64,000 nucleotides of DNA from an uncultured Clostridia bacterium (GCA_948468225.1 CAOKHH010000001.1:217860-281859), one strand, 5' to 3'; positions 19,192-29,581 are shown, counted from the stretch's first letter. The notes: a model not told the origin generated them from the sequence alone. Program-made: numbers and translations.

Positions 19192-19339
19192 TATAGGGCG
19201 ATTTTAATCGCTCATTTTTTATGTATTAGAAAAGTTCGACTTTTTCATTGATATATTACGGGCGGACAGAGTCGTCCAACCCCTACAAAAAACATATTGC
19301 AAACGTTGTAGGAGTCGGCGTCCTCTTTCAACCCGTGTG
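19192..19339. repeat. cluster of three TAGGGG-type repeats in the carD-dnaG spacer
   Basis: The 337-base gap between carD and dnaG holds three elements: 19192-19213 (TAGGGCGATTTTAATCGCTC), 19258-19286 in inverse orientation (GGCGGACAGAGTCGTCC then CCCCTAC), and 19306-19339 (GTAGGAGTCGGCG...AACCCGTG). The last two flank the linker CATATTGCAAACGTT, which recurs at 43957, 48106 and 49289. Confidence 0.7.
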
Positions 19340-19448
19340 TTCATGCAAATTTATTTATTAACATAAAATGTTATTTTTAAAGAAATAAAGAAGGATTTAA
19401 GGCTTATCTGTCGAATAATATATATTATGTTAGAAAGGTGCAAAAATA

Positions 19449-21230
19449 GTGCGATATAGTGAAGAGTTAATTGAAGAAGTTAGAAGTAGTAATGATATAG
19501 TAGATGTAATATCACAATATGTAGTATTAAAAAGAAGCGGTAGAAACTTTTTTGGATTATGTCCTTTTCATAAAGAGAAATCGCCTTCTTTTTCTGTTTC
19601 TCCAGATAGACAAATATTTCATTGCTTTGGATGTGGAGCAGGAGGTAATGTAATACATTTTCTTCAAAAAATAGAAAATATAGATTTTAGAGATACTATG
19701 GAATTACTTGCAGAAAGAGCAGGAATTGTTTTACCTACGATAGAAAATTCGGCGGAAGATAAAAGACAATTATTAAAGAAAAAAGTATATGAAATAAACG
19801 AAAAAACAGCACTTTTTTTTCATGAAAATTTATATAAACCAGATTCAGTTCAAGCACAAGAATACATAAAAAAAAGAAAACTAGATAATAAAACATTAAA
19901 ATCTTTTAGAATAGGCTATTCTGGAAATTACAATGAATTATATACATATTTAAAAAAAGAGGGCTATTCAGATGAAGAAATAATTGCATCAACTCTTGTT
20001 GTAAAAAATGACAATGGTTCATATGTAGACAGATTTAGAAAAAGACTTATGATTCCAATATTAGATGTACGAAACAGGGTAATAGCATTTGGAGGAAGAG
20101 TTTTAGATGATAGTTTACCTAAATATATAAATTCACCAGAAAGCATAGTTTACAGTAAAGGAAGAAATTTATTCGCATTAAATATTGCAAAAAATTCTAA
20201 TCCACAAAAGCTTATAATTGTTGAAGGTTATATGGATGCAATATCTTTATATCAAAGAGGAATAAACAATGTTGTGGCTTCTCTTGGTACTGCACTAACA
20301 GAGGCACAAGGAAGATTACTTAGAAAATATTGCGAAAAGGTAATAATTTCTTATGATTCAGATGGAGCAGGACAGGCAGCAACTTTAAGGGGACTAGAAA
20401 TTTTAAAGTCAATAGGATGTGATGTTAGAATACTTCAAATGGATGGAGCAAAAGATCCAGATGAATATGTTATAAAATATGGTAGCGGTAGATTTAATTT
20501 ATTAGTAGAAGAGGCTATATCATTAGTAGAGTTTAAAGTAAAAGTGTTAAAAAAACAGTTGGATATAAATAATACTAATGATAAAATAAAATTTTTAAAT
20601 GAAATATCAAAAATACTAACAGCAGTAGATAATAATATAGAACAAGAAGTATATATAGAAAAAATAGCGTCAGAGTACAATATATCCAAGGAAGCAATAT
20701 ATGCTCAAATAAATAAAATGAATTATTCTCAAAATCAAGGTAAAAAAATATTAGAAAGGACTACTTATGTAAAGCCTAAAATAAAAGATGATAAAGATAC
20801 AGAAGCCTTAATACAAAGAGAGAATATGATTGTTTCACTTTTAATAAGTGAAGGAAAAGTTGTATATGAACAAATAAAAAATATAATAACTCCGCAAGAC
20901 TTTAAAAAGCAAGAAAATAAAGAAATAATGTCAAAAATGTATGAAGAATATAAAAACGGAAATAGTAATATAAATAACATATTAGATTTATTTGAAAATA
21001 ATGAAGAAATAATAAATTATATTACTGGTATAATGGCAACAGATTATGAAATTGCAGATGTAGGGAAGTCTATAAAAGATATCATACATATTTATAAAAA
21101 GGAAAAGTTAACTAACAGAAAAAATGAAATTATAAAAGAACTAGAAAATAAAAATTTACAAGCAGAAGATAAAACGAAACTTGAAAAAGATTTAAGTAAC
21201 ATTATTATAGAACTTGCAAAATTTAAGTAA
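19449..21230 (+). CDS. dnaG: DNA primase
   Basis: DnaG makes RNA primers at the replication fork. The 593-residue protein has a CHC2 zinc ribbon ([15 protein letters not shown]...FHCFGCG, about residues 38-64), the catalytic core, and a TOPRIM domain with '[14 protein letters not shown]' (about 258-271), 'SYDSDGAG' and 'DPDEYV'. A helical DnaB-binding domain follows. The start is GTG at 19449 behind GAAAGGTG. It precedes rpoD with a slight frame overlap upstream of the rpoD start, the classical macromolecular-synthesis order. Confidence 0.96.
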   Translation: MRYSEELIEEVRSSNDIVDVISQYVVLKRSGRNFFGLCPFHKEKSPSFSVSPDRQIFHCFGCGAGGNVIHFLQKIENIDFRDTMELLAERAGIVLPTIENSAEDKRQLLKKKVYEINEKTALFFHENLYKPDSVQAQEYIKKRKLDNKTLKSFRIGYSGNYNELYTYLKKEGYSDEEIIASTLVVKNDNGSYVDRFRKRLMIPILDVRNRVIAFGGRVLDDSLPKYINSPESIVYSKGRNLFALNIAKNSNPQKLIIVEGYMDAISLYQRGINNVVASLGTALTEAQGRLLRKYCEKVIISYDSDGAGQAATLRGLEILKSIGCDVRILQMDGAKDPDEYVIKYGSGRFNLLVEEAISLVEFKVKVLKKQLDINNTNDKIKFLNEISKILTAVDNNIEQEVYIEKIASEYNISKEAIYAQINKMNYSQNQGKKILERTTYVKPKIKDDKDTEALIQRENMIVSLLISEGKVVYEQIKNIITPQDFKKQENKEIMSKMYEEYKNGNSNINNILDLFENNEEIINYITGIMATDYEIADVGKSIKDIIHIYKKEKLTNRKNEIIKELENKNLQAEDKTKLEKDLSNIIIELAKFK

Positions 21231-21255
21231 AGTGCTAGAAAGGAAAGTGTTAAAA

Positions 21256-22557
21256 ATGCCAAGAGTAAAAAAAGAAGAACCAAAAAAAGAAGAAAAAATA
21301 ACAAAAGCAATAACTAAAAAAGAAACGGAAAAAGTAAAAAAAGAAGATGTAAAAGTTGCAAAAGAAGAGGTAAGAAAACAAGTAAAAGCAAATAAAGAAA
21401 AGGAAGAAGAAAAGCAAACAAAAAAGACAGATAAAGTTGCTAAAACTGAAGTAACAAAAGAGCTAAAAAAAGAAGAAGAAGCAAAAGAAGCTAATGAAAA
21501 AGTTCAAGAAATAGTAAGAAAAGCAAAGGAAAAAGGGCAAATAACATATGGAGAACTAGCAAGTGAACTAGGTGATGCGAATTTAGAGCAAATAGATAAG
21601 GTGTTTGATGCTTTTGAAGAAATAGGCGTAGATGTATTAAAAGATGAAGATTTAGAAGAACCAGACTTAGAGGATTTAGAGAGTGTAGAACCTGTAGAAG
21701 ATATAGATTTAATGAACTTTGAGGGCGTAAATGTAGATGACCCAGTAAGAATGTACTTAAGAGAAATCGGAAAAATACCTTTATTAACATTTGAAGAAGA
21801 ATTAGATTTAGCCAAAAGAATGTTAGAAGGAGATGAAGAGGCAAAACAAAAATTATCTGAATCTAACTTAAGATTAGTTGTAAGTATTGCTAAAAAATAT
21901 GTTGGAAGGGGAATGCTTTTCTTAGATTTAATTCAAGAAGGAAACATGGGATTGATAAAGGCTGTTGAAAAGTTTGATTATACTAAAGGATATAAATTCA
22001 GTACTTATGCAACGTGGTGGATTAGACAAGCAATAACAAGAGCAATAGCAGATCAAGCAAGAACAATAAGAATACCAGTTCATATGGTAGAAACAATAAA
22101 TAAACTAATTAGAACTTCTAGACATTTATTACAACAATTAGGAAGAGAACCATCTCCTGAAGAAATTGCTAAGGAAATGGACATAAGTGTAGAAAAAGTA
22201 ATGGAAATACAAAAAATAGCACAAGACCCAGTATCTCTTGAAACTCCAATAGGAGAAGAAGATGATAGTCATTTGGGTGATTTTATACAAGATGATGATT
22301 CACCAGCTCCACACGATTCAGCAGCATATACTCTTTTAAAAGAACAATTAGAAGAGGTTATGGAAACTTTAACACCAAGAGAAGCAAAAGTATTAAAATT
22401 AAGATTTGGATTAGAAGATGGAAAAACGAGAACTTTAGAAGAAGTTGGAAGAGAATTCATGGTAACACGTGAAAGAATAAGACAAATAGAAGCAAAAGCA
22501 TTAAGAAAATTAAGACATCCTAGTAGAAGTAAAAAATTAAAGGATTATATGAACTAA
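21256..22557 (+). CDS. rpoD: housekeeping sigma factor (sigma-A/sigma-70)
   Basis: This is the primary sigma factor. Regions 1.2-4.2 are intact: '[16 protein letters not shown]', region 2 with '[20 protein letters not shown]', and region 4.2 '[20 protein letters not shown]'. The 433 residues include a Lys/Glu-rich N-terminal extension of about 75 residues before the conserved '[12 protein letters not shown]' region 1.1. The ATG at 21256 follows AAAGGAAAG; an upstream frame start lies within dnaG. It is downstream of dnaG, as in many Firmicutes. Confidence 0.97.
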   Translation: MPRVKKEEPKKEEKITKAITKKETEKVKKEDVKVAKEEVRKQVKANKEKEEEKQTKKTDKVAKTEVTKELKKEEEAKEANEKVQEIVRKAKEKGQITYGELASELGDANLEQIDKVFDAFEEIGVDVLKDEDLEEPDLEDLESVEPVEDIDLMNFEGVNVDDPVRMYLREIGKIPLLTFEEELDLAKRMLEGDEEAKQKLSESNLRLVVSIAKKYVGRGMLFLDLIQEGNMGLIKAVEKFDYTKGYKFSTYATWWIRQAITRAIADQARTIRIPVHMVETINKLIRTSRHLLQQLGREPSPEEIAKEMDISVEKVMEIQKIAQDPVSLETPIGEEDDSHLGDFIQDDDSPAPHDSAAYTLLKEQLEEVMETLTPREAKVLKLRFGLEDGKTRTLEEVGREFMVTRERIRQIEAKALRKLRHPSRSKKLKDYMN

Positions 22558-22590
22558 GAAAAATACCTATAAACACTTGATTTTTCTAAT

Positions 22591-22628
22591 AAAAAATGTT
22601 ACAATAGATATGTATTGTAACATTTTTT
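22591..22628 (+). terminator. intrinsic terminator of the dnaG-rpoD unit
   Basis: AAAAAATGTTACAAT and ATTGTAACATTTTTT form a perfect 15-bp stem with an 8-base loop. TTGATT...TACAAT overlapping its left arm could also be the promoter of the next gene. Confidence 0.7.
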
Positions 22629-22648
22629 AAAGAGAGGTTAAATATAAA

Positions 22649-22969
22649 ATGGGATTAGTTAAAGATTTTCTTAAATGGTTAAAAACTTCAGATGAAAATG
22701 AAATAGAAGATGGAGAAATAAATATAAAAGCATTTGGTGCTGAAGATAAGGAGACTATCGAAGCATTAAAAAAGTCAAACAAAGAAATAGATGAAATGGG
22801 TAAGAGTTTCTTTGAGGAAAATAGAGCAAAATATAAAAATCGTATAAAAGCTAAAGAAAATGCTAAATTACAAGAAGTACATCATATAAAACAAATAGAA
22901 GATACAGAAAAAGATAATATAAAAGTTAGAAGTAGCAAATCACAAAAAGTACAAAGTGAAAGAGAATAA
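22649..22969 (+). CDS. small charged protein of unknown function
   Basis: This 106-residue protein is rich in Lys and Glu, predicted soluble and coiled-coil-like in its second half (about residues 40-90), with no signal peptide or motif I recognise. The ATG at 22649 follows AGAGAGG. A 46-residue gene follows 24 bases downstream and may be co-transcribed. Codon usage is host-like. Confidence 0.6.
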   Translation: MGLVKDFLKWLKTSDENEIEDGEINIKAFGAEDKETIEALKKSNKEIDEMGKSFFEENRAKYKNRIKAKENAKLQEVHHIKQIEDTEKDNIKVRSSKSQKVQSERE

Positions 22970-22993
22970 TTATAATTTTAAAGTGAGGTTTTT

Positions 22994-23134
22994 ATGGGAA
23001 AAGATATAAAAGTAGTAAGTGGTAATGGGTCTGAAATAGAAATATCTCCTGTATATGATCATCTAAATTCAGCAAAACCCAAAATAAAAAAAGAAAAAAA
23101 GGAAATAATAATACCAGAAGAAAAGAAAAAATAG
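22994..23134 (+). CDS. 46-residue lysine-rich protein
   Basis: This short frame has an ATG at 22994 behind AAGTGAGG and stops at 23134. The product begins MGKDIKVVSGNGSEIEIS and ends in a Lys/Glu-rich tail. It lies in the same direction and close to the preceding small gene. I do not recognise it; coding status rests on SD, spacing and host-like composition. Confidence 0.5.
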   Translation: MGKDIKVVSGNGSEIEISPVYDHLNSAKPKIKKEKKEIIIPEEKKK

Positions 23135-23200
23135 TGAAAATGTTGTTGACAAATTTATAAAAACTTATTATAATAAATAAGTCGCTTATATAAAACATAT

Positions 23201-23277
23201 GGCGGGGTAGCTCAGTTGGCTAGAGCACTTGGTTCATACCCAAGGTGTCGAGAGTTCGAATCTCCCTCCCGCTACCA
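23201..23277 (+). tRNA. tRNA-Met (anticodon CAT)
   Basis: A 77-base cloverleaf with encoded CCA. The acceptor GGCGGGG pairs with TCCCGCT, the D-arm is GCTCAGTTGGCTAGAGC, and the anticodon arm CTTGG-TTCATAC-CCAAG gives anticodon CAT. The T-arm is GAGAG-TTCGAAT-CTCCC. The absence of three G:C pairs next to the anticodon loop argues for elongator Met; a tRNA-Ile with lysidine-modified CAT is possible. Confidence 0.93.
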
Positions 23278-23316
23278 AACATGCAACTTTAACAAGTTGC
23301 AGATAATAACGAATAG

Positions 23317-23407
23317 TGAATAGTTAATAATGAATAGTAATTTAATGGAAGCTAACAAGCACATCAGTACTACTTATTATTAACTATTCATTTTTTTCTA
23401 TTTTGCT
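23317..23407 (+). terminator. terminator downstream of the tRNA
   Basis: TGAATAGTTAATAAT (23317-23331) pairs with ATTATTAACTATTCA (23386-23400), followed by seven T residues. A smaller hairpin GCAACTTTAACAAGTTGC lies just before at 23283-23300. The long interior loop makes this atypical. Confidence 0.6.
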
Positions 23408-23446
23408 ATATAATATTCGAAAATTCGACTTATATTTTAAATAACA

Positions 23447-23475
23447 TTGACAAAAGAATTAAAAGCATATATAAT
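23447..23475 (+). promoter_or_regulatory. consensus sigma-A promoter
   Basis: A perfect TTGACA (23447-23452), a 17-base spacer and TATAAT (23470-23475) lie about 40 bases upstream of the NlpC/P60 start. Confidence 0.75.
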
Positions 23476-23512
23476 TACGGAAACAAGGAAAATAATGAGG
23501 TGTGTTTTTATT

Positions 23513-24622
23513 ATGAAATATATAAAGAAAACTATACTTTTAGCAATAATTCTTATTATATTAAAAATATCTAGTGTATATGCAATAGATGGAGTTGTTC
23601 TAAAAGATGGAACTAGAGTTAGAAAAGGACCAAGTACAGACACAGCTATTGTTACTATTTTAAATGCAGATGCACCAATAGAAATTATAGAAGAAACAAA
23701 TGGATGGTATAAAATAAAATATACACAATTAGGTAATTATGAAGGCTATATGAGAAAAGATTTTATAAAACAAACAGGTGAAGGAACAATACCTACAACA
23801 AATTCAGAGCAAACGACACCTACACCTGTACCAACTGAAACGCCAACACCCGTAAATACATCAACACCTGCACCAATAGAGACTCCAGCAACTGGAGCAC
23901 CAACAGTAAATTTACTAGGAGAAAAAATAGTAAATAATGATGCTAATGTATATATATTACCTGCAGTTACTTCAAGCAAAAAAGATGTAATTAAGAAAAA
24001 TGGTGAAATTTCTGTACAAGAAATTGCTGGAAATTTTGCTTATGTAGAATATAGTGGTAAAACTGGATGGGTAAGAACCAGTTTAATACAAGAAAAAACA
24101 GAAAAAGATACTACAAAGCAAACGACTAATAGAGCTTCAAGTTCAAGAGAAGCTGATGCAAGTGTTAAAGCAAGTGAAAGTGTGCAAGTAACTACACAAG
24201 CAATAAAAGCGGAGACAACTACAAATCCAATTAGTTCAAGTTCAATAGGAAACGAAATTGCTAATATATCAAAAACTTATGTTGGCTATAAATATGTTTA
24301 TGGTGGAGCTAGTCCATCAACAGGATTTGATTGTTCAGGACTTGTATATTATATATGTGGTAGGTTAGGATGTAAAGTAAATAGAACTGCAGATGCACAA
24401 GCAAATAATGGAGTTTATGTTGAGAAATCAAACTTACAACCCGGGGATTTAGTATTTTTTACAGACTATAAAACAAATCAAGGAATTGGTCATGTTGGAA
24501 TTTATATAGGAAATAATCAGTTTGTACATGCATCTACTCCAACATCTGGAGTAATAATATCAAGTTTAAGTGAAGCAAGTTATACCAAAAGATATGTTAC
24601 TGCAAGAAGAGTAGATGTGTAA
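23513..24622 (+). CDS. secreted SH3-domain NlpC/P60 peptidoglycan hydrolase
   Basis: This is an exported cell-wall endopeptidase of 370 residues. It has a signal peptide (cleavage near 'SSVYAID', residues 18-25), a bacterial SH3 domain (about 25-80), a Thr/Pro-rich linker, a second SH3 domain (about 120-180), a Ser/Thr-rich linker and a C-terminal NlpC/P60 domain. Catalytic residues are the Cys in 'FDCSGLVYY' and the His in 'IGHVGIYIG'. The family cleaves D-gamma-glutamyl-diaminopimelate or related bonds. The ATG at 23513 lies behind GAGGTG and a perfect promoter. Confidence 0.93.
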   Translation: MKYIKKTILLAIILIILKISSVYAIDGVVLKDGTRVRKGPSTDTAIVTILNADAPIEIIEETNGWYKIKYTQLGNYEGYMRKDFIKQTGEGTIPTTNSEQTTPTPVPTETPTPVNTSTPAPIETPATGAPTVNLLGEKIVNNDANVYILPAVTSSKKDVIKKNGEISVQEIAGNFAYVEYSGKTGWVRTSLIQEKTEKDTTKQTTNRASSSREADASVKASESVQVTTQAIKAETTTNPISSSSIGNEIANISKTYVGYKYVYGGASPSTGFDCSGLVYYICGRLGCKVNRTADAQANNGVYVEKSNLQPGDLVFFTDYKTNQGIGHVGIYIGNNQFVHASTPTSGVIISSLSEASYTKRYVTARRVDV

Positions 24623-24659
24623 AAGTGGGGGTAATTTACAAATATTTTAAGGAGAGTTT

Positions 24660-27053
24660 ATGGTTAAAAGACCAATTGTAATTGCCACTATAGGCTATAT
24701 AATAGGAATAATTTTAGGGCTATATTTTGAAAAAAGTATAGCCTTATTTTTTTTAGGAATTTTAGTGGTATTTATTGTTATAAAAGTTTTAGGTAGAAAT
24801 GTTAAAAGATATTTTAAAATTATATTCCCTAAAAAAATGATATTTATTTTATTCATATTCATTATAATAGGTATAATTTATATGTGTTTTTTAAATAACA
24901 GATATGAAAAAATATATAAAACTAATAGAAAAGTCGAAATAGCAGGAGTTATAGAGAAGATTGAAAAGAAGAATTATTCAACTAAATATATTTTAAAGGT
25001 AAAAAGCATAGAAAAGAAACAATATGCAAATTTAAGACTAATTTTATATGTAAAGAAAAATCAAGATGTTTTAGAATATGGAGATCATATAAAATTTATA
25101 GCAGAATATTCTGAGCCAGAGGATGCTAGAAATTACAAAGGCTTTTCATATAAAAATTATCTAAAACAAAATAGTATTTATGGAATAGTAAATTCAGTAG
25201 ACACAATACAAATAATAGGAAAAGATAAAATGAATTTTATACAAAAAAGCATAAATGTAATAAGAAATAAAATAATTGAAGATATAAATAAAAACTTGCC
25301 AGAAGAAGATGGGGCGGTTTTTTTAGGAATATTACTAGGAGAGAAATCGCAAATCTCGGATGAAATAAATACATATTTTAAAAATGGTAATATGGCACAT
25401 ATACTAGCTACATCTGGTGCACATGTAAGTTACATAGTTCTTGTGCTAAATCTTGTTTTAAATAAAACACAAAAGAAATTTTCTAAAATTTGTATTATAG
25501 CAATTTTAATATTTTTTATGATGCTTACAAATTTTAGTTCATCTGTTGTAAGAGCATGTACAATGACTATATTAGTTTGCTTTTCAAAACTGATTTATAG
25601 AAAAAATGACATATATAATAGTTTATCTTTATCTGCATTACTAATCTTATTTTTTAATCCATATAAATTATTTAACATAGGATTTGAATTGACCTTTTTA
25701 GGTACTATAGGAATACTTTTAATAGGTTCAAAACTATTAAAAAAAGGAACTGATAATATAAGACAAAATATATTAAAAGATAAACTAAAGAGAATAGTAA
25801 TAGATTCACTAGTAATTTCTTTATCTGTACAAATTCTAATTGCACCAATAATTATTTTAAATTTCAATACAATTTCATATAATTTTTTGATTTCAGGCTT
25901 AATATCAACCCCTATATTTGCTTTAATTATGATAATAGGTATTTTTTCTTTAATAGTATTTCCCTTAAAAACAATTTTTTACCCAGTTATAAAAATATTA
26001 GTAGAATTTTTAATAGGAATATCTAAGGTTTTATCGAATTTACCATTTTCTAATATTATAATACCAACTCCGAATCTAATTTTTATAATAGCATACTACA
26101 CAATTTTATTTTTGATTTTTATTTCACAAAAAGAATGGATTTTTAGAATCTTTAAAGGTAAAGAAAAAATCAAGAGAATGATAAATAAAATTATATCCGT
26201 AATTTTAATAATAACTTTAATTCTTCAAGTGTTTAATGATTTTAAGAGTAAAAATTTACGAATTTATTTTATAGATGTAGGACAAGGAGATTCGACTTTA
26301 ATTATTACACCACAACAAAAAAGCATACTAATTGATGGAGGTGGAAGCCCAGATAAAGATTATGACATAGGAAAAAATATTTTAGTACCATATTTGTTAG
26401 ATAGAGGGGTTTGTACTATTGATTATTTAATGGTTTCACATTTTGATAATGACCACTCAGGAGGACTTATGTATTTATTAAAAACTTTAAAAGTAAAAAA
26501 TATATTTATATCTAAGCAACCAAAAGTAAGCGAAGAGTATAAAAAATTTTTGAATGTTGCTAATGAAAAACATATAAGTATAAAAATTGTACAGCAAGGA
26601 GATGTAATTCATATTGAAAAAGATTTAAAAATTTATATATTGTATCCCTCTTATAATCTGGAATTTGATGATTTAAATAATAATTCTATAGTTGCAAAAT
26701 TAAAATATAGAGATTTTAGTATACTATTTACTGGAGATATTGAAAAAGAAGCGGAAAGTGAAATATTAGAAAGATATAGTAAAAGTGTGTTAAAAAGTAC
26801 TGTACTAAAAGTAGCACATCATGGTTCAAAAACATCATCAATACAAGAATTTATAGATTTGGTTAATCCGAAAATTGCCTTAATAGGAGTTGGAAAAAAC
26901 AATAATTTTGGACATCCAAATGAACAAGTTTTAGAAAGATTAAATAATTCAAAGATATTTAGAACAGATGAATGCGGAGAGATAGAAATTAGAACTAATG
27001 GGAAAAACGTAAAAACAAAAAGATTTATAAAAATGTATAATTTTTCAAAATAA
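24660..27053 (+). CDS. comEC: DNA internalization-related competence protein ComEC/Rec2
   Basis: ComEC forms the channel for single-stranded DNA uptake in natural transformation. The 797-residue protein has the complete three-part layout: an N-terminal DUF4131-type region with two or three helices, the Competence domain with many helices ('NMAHILATSGAHVSYIVLVL', then 'VVRACTMTIL'), and a C-terminal metallo-beta-lactamase-like domain with 'FIDVGQGDSTLI', 'SHFDNDHSGG' and 'KVAHHGSKTSS'. The metal-ligand residues are present. The ATG at 24660 follows AAGGAGAG. No other competence gene is visible here. Confidence 0.94.
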   Translation: MVKRPIVIATIGYIIGIILGLYFEKSIALFFLGILVVFIVIKVLGRNVKRYFKIIFPKKMIFILFIFIIIGIIYMCFLNNRYEKIYKTNRKVEIAGVIEKIEKKNYSTKYILKVKSIEKKQYANLRLILYVKKNQDVLEYGDHIKFIAEYSEPEDARNYKGFSYKNYLKQNSIYGIVNSVDTIQIIGKDKMNFIQKSINVIRNKIIEDINKNLPEEDGAVFLGILLGEKSQISDEINTYFKNGNMAHILATSGAHVSYIVLVLNLVLNKTQKKFSKICIIAILIFFMMLTNFSSSVVRACTMTILVCFSKLIYRKNDIYNSLSLSALLILFFNPYKLFNIGFELTFLGTIGILLIGSKLLKKGTDNIRQNILKDKLKRIVIDSLVISLSVQILIAPIIILNFNTISYNFLISGLISTPIFALIMIIGIFSLIVFPLKTIFYPVIKILVEFLIGISKVLSNLPFSNIIIPTPNLIFIIAYYTILFLIFISQKEWIFRIFKGKEKIKRMINKIISVILIITLILQVFNDFKSKNLRIYFIDVGQGDSTLIITPQQKSILIDGGGSPDKDYDIGKNILVPYLLDRGVCTIDYLMVSHFDNDHSGGLMYLLKTLKVKNIFISKQPKVSEEYKKFLNVANEKHISIKIVQQGDVIHIEKDLKIYILYPSYNLEFDDLNNNSIVAKLKYRDFSILFTGDIEKEAESEILERYSKSVLKSTVLKVAHHGSKTSSIQEFIDLVNPKIALIGVGKNNNFGHPNEQVLERLNNSKIFRTDECGEIEIRTNGKNVKTKRFIKMYNFSK

Positions 27054-27087
27054 TGTTAATAATACACTTAAAAGATAGGTGATTATT

Positions 27088-27681
27088 ATGAAAAGAGGAT
27101 TATTAGCATTAACAATAATATTGATAATTATATTTGGCTTTTTAATGGGAAAATATATATATGAAACCCTAAGTATTGATGATAGCCCTAATACTGAAAT
27201 TTATAAACCAAATAAAATAGCAAATGAAACTCCTAACAAAGCTAATGATGAAGATGAAGTAAAAGAAGCAAATTCAGAAGAAAAAAAGATTTCTCCCAAT
27301 GCAAAAGTAATAACTAATATTTATTATGATGAATGTGGGCATACAGTAAAAACTTCAAAAGCAATAGAAAATGAATATATTAACTTGACAGAAGAAGAAT
27401 TTGCGGAGGAATTAGATAATTTTGAAATACAAGAATTTAGTAATGAAGAGATTACATTGTATAAAGAAGAAGAAGGCATATGCAATGAACACTATATTTT
27501 AAAAGATATGGATGGGTATGTTGCAATATATAATTTAGATAGTGAGGAAAAAGAAGTTCTTGAAAATGTAACAGAAATAGGAGTTCAATTTTTACCATTA
27601 ACTGATTCTGAGAAGATAAAGGGCGGACTTAGAATATATGGAAGAGAAAACCTAAATAGACTATTAGAAGATTTTGAATAA
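27088..27681 (+). CDS. membrane-anchored protein with a BofC-like C-terminal region
   Basis: This 197-residue protein has one N-terminal membrane helix (about residues 4-24), an acidic linker, and a C-terminal domain ending 'IGVQFLPLTDSEKIKGGLRI' then 'LNRLLEDFE'. This ending resembles BofC C-terminal domains, which act in the sporulation intermembrane space in controlling SpoIVB. That assignment is from memory of the pattern and is moderate. The ATG at 27088 is preferred over a GTG three codons upstream because of the AAAGATAGGTG site. It follows comEC closely. Confidence 0.6.
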   Translation: MKRGLLALTIILIIIFGFLMGKYIYETLSIDDSPNTEIYKPNKIANETPNKANDEDEVKEANSEEKKISPNAKVITNIYYDECGHTVKTSKAIENEYINLTEEEFAEELDNFEIQEFSNEEITLYKEEEGICNEHYILKDMDGYVAIYNLDSEEKEVLENVTEIGVQFLPLTDSEKIKGGLRIYGRENLNRLLEDFE

Positions 27682-27697
27682 GAAAAATGGCTTAGCT

Positions 27698-27730
27698 ACA
27701 CGGGTCGTCGAGGGCGCCGACCCCTACAAC
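27698..27730 (-). repeat. inverted TGTAGGGG repeat with GTCGGCG...CGACC core
   Basis: On the minus strand it reads GTAGGGGTCGGCGCCCTCG and then a GACGACCCGTG arm. It belongs to the same type as 58992-59023 and 19306-19339, and it is joined to the AAACGTT linker and a GCATA-type flank. Confidence 0.7.
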
Positions 27731-27756
27731 GTTTGATACGATTTTTCATATGCAAT

Positions 27757-27784
27757 AAAAAAAGAAGACGGATGTCTTCTTTTT
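27757..27784. terminator. bidirectional terminator
   Basis: AAAAAAAGAAGAC pairs with GTCTTCTTTTT around a GGAT loop, between the convergent BofC-like gene and rpsT; both strands end in T tracts. Confidence 0.85.
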
Positions 27785-27786
27785 AT

Positions 27787-28053
27787 CTATGCAACTATTG
27801 CGTTTATTTTTTTTGCTAAATTAGATTTTTTTCTAGCTGCTGTGTTTTTCTTTATAACACCTTTTGTACAAGCTTGATCTATTTTCTTTGTAGCGTCAAC
27901 AAAAAGTTTTTTTGCAACTTCCGCATTTCCTTCTGATATAGCTGTTTCAACTTTTCTTACAGCTGTTCTATATCCTGTTTTAATCATATTATTTTGTGCT
28001 GTTTTTTTCTCAATTACACTAACTCTTTTTATAGCTGATTTGATATTTGGCAT
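27787..28053 (-). CDS. rpsT: 30S ribosomal protein S20
   Basis: S20 binds 16S rRNA early in 30S assembly. The 88-residue basic protein shows the family pattern 'MPNIKSAIKRVSVIEKK', 'TAVRKVE' and 'KKNTAARKKSNLAKKI'. The ATG at 28053 follows AGGAGGTG. It is monocistronic, facing a bidirectional terminator, and diverges from murL. Confidence 0.97.
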   Translation of the reverse strand: MPNIKSAIKRVSVIEKKTAQNNMIKTGYRTAVRKVETAISEGNAEVAKKLFVDATKKIDQACTKGVIKKNTAARKKSNLAKKINAIVA

Positions 28054-28204
28054 ATGTTTTGCACCTCCTCTAAGAAATGAATAATTTTGACTTTTAATAT
28101 TTTACCATATAGCAAGAAAAAAATCAACCCACAAAGTGAAAAAAGTAGACAAAATTTAAAAAATAGTATATATTATATAAGAATGTTTAAAAGGTGGAGA
28201 GAGT

Positions 28205-29581
28205 ATGGAAAATAAGTTTGTATTATTTAGAGAACAATACAAAGAATTTATATATAAATCCTATGAAATTAAAGAAAATCAAGAAAATATTGAAATAAAG
28301 TACGAGTTTGAAATTCCAGGTTTAACAAAATTCGAGCCTAAAATAATCATAAAGAAAAAGAATATAAATTTTAAATCTGTAAATAATTCTTATATTAAAT
28401 ATTTGGCATTTAATTTAGGAATGGTAGAACTAATTAGTTATTGGAAATGCGTGTGTCCTAAAAATGTAATCATAAAATGTGGATATTTAGATGAATATCA
28501 AAAAAACTGGTTTAAAAAGCTATATTACTATGGATTAGGAGAATATAGATATATAAACAATATAGAGACAACAGAAGAAGAAATGATGAATATAACAATT
28601 GAAGCAAATAAGGAAAACATAATAATACCTCAAATTGAGGCAACTGGTGCAATTATACCAGTTGGAGGAGGAAAGGATTCAACTGTAACGTTAGAATTAC
28701 TAAAGAAATATGAAAAAGATAATTATTGTTTAATAATAGGTTCAAAAGAGCCTTCTATGAAGTGTGCTGAAATCGCAGGATATGAGAATAATAAGATAAT
28801 AGAAGTTGCTAGAATAATTGATGATAATATAAAAAAATTAAATAGTGAGGGATACTTAAATGGACATACTCCATTTTCTGCAATGCTTGCATTTTTATCA
28901 TATTTAATAGCTACCTTAACAGGGAAAAAATATATAGCCTTGTCTAATGAATCTAGTGCGAATGAGAGCAATGTAAAAGGAGAAAACATAAATCATCAAT
29001 ATTCTAAAAGCTATGAATTCGAACAGGATTTTAATGAATATACACAAAAATATTTTTCAGAAGATGTAAAATACTTTAGTATGCTAAGACCAATAAATGA
29101 ATTACAAATAGCAATGCTGTTTGCTAGTAACGAAAAATATCATAAGATATTTAAAAGTTGTAATGTGGGAAGTAAACAAGTTCCATGGGTTTGGTGCTGT
29201 AATTGTCCGAAGTGCTTGTTTGTTTACTGTATACTAAGTCCATTTTTATATAAAGAAAAATTAGTAAACATATTTGGAGAAGATATGTTCCAAAATAATG
29301 ATTTATTAGATACATTTATAGAATTATGTGGTTATGGGAAAATTAAGCCATTTGAATGTGTTGGAACATATGATGAAGTAAATTTTGCAATAGCAAAAAC
29401 AATAACAAACTTAGAAAAAGAAAATAAAGAATTACCATATATGCTTAAATTTTATAAGGAAAATTACAAATTAGTAGATACAAGCAATAACAATTTATTA
29501 AATCAATTTAACAAAGAAAACAATTTGCCAAAAGAATTTGAAGATATACTACGAAACAAAATTAAGGAGGAAGTATGTTAG
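28205..29581 (+). CDS. murL: UDP-MurNAc-L-Ala-L-Glu epimerase (MurL-like)
   Basis: MurL epimerises the terminal L-Glu of UDP-MurNAc-L-Ala-L-Glu to D-Glu, an alternative to making free D-Glu with MurI. The 458-residue protein has the PP-loop-like motif PVGGGKDSTVTLELL at about residues 152-166, followed by 'ESSANESN' and a Cys-rich 'WVWCCNCPKCLFVYC' (about 328-342). Its stop overlaps the start of a murD-like gene by 7 bases, so the two are translationally coupled. That pairing is the known signature of the MurD2-MurL route. The assignment rests on motif and context. Confidence 0.8.
   Translation: MENKFVLFREQYKEFIYKSYEIKENQENIEIKYEFEIPGLTKFEPKIIIKKKNINFKSVNNSYIKYLAFNLGMVELISYWKCVCPKNVIIKCGYLDEYQKNWFKKLYYYGLGEYRYINNIETTEEEMMNITIEANKENIIIPQIEATGAIIPVGGGKDSTVTLELLKKYEKDNYCLIIGSKEPSMKCAEIAGYENNKIIEVARIIDDNIKKLNSEGYLNGHTPFSAMLAFLSYLIATLTGKKYIALSNESSANESNVKGENINHQYSKSYEFEQDFNEYTQKYFSEDVKYFSMLRPINELQIAMLFASNEKYHKIFKSCNVGSKQVPWVWCCNCPKCLFVYCILSPFLYKEKLVNIFGEDMFQNNDLLDTFIELCGYGKIKPFECVGTYDEVNFAIAKTITNLEKENKELPYMLKFYKENYKLVDTSNNNLLNQFNKENNLPKEFEDILRNKIKEEVC

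Noticed and set aside
21491..21844. Minus-strand Leu-rich frames opposite rpoD
   Set aside because: Complement of Glu/Lys-rich codons in rpoD; no SD, no conservation signal.
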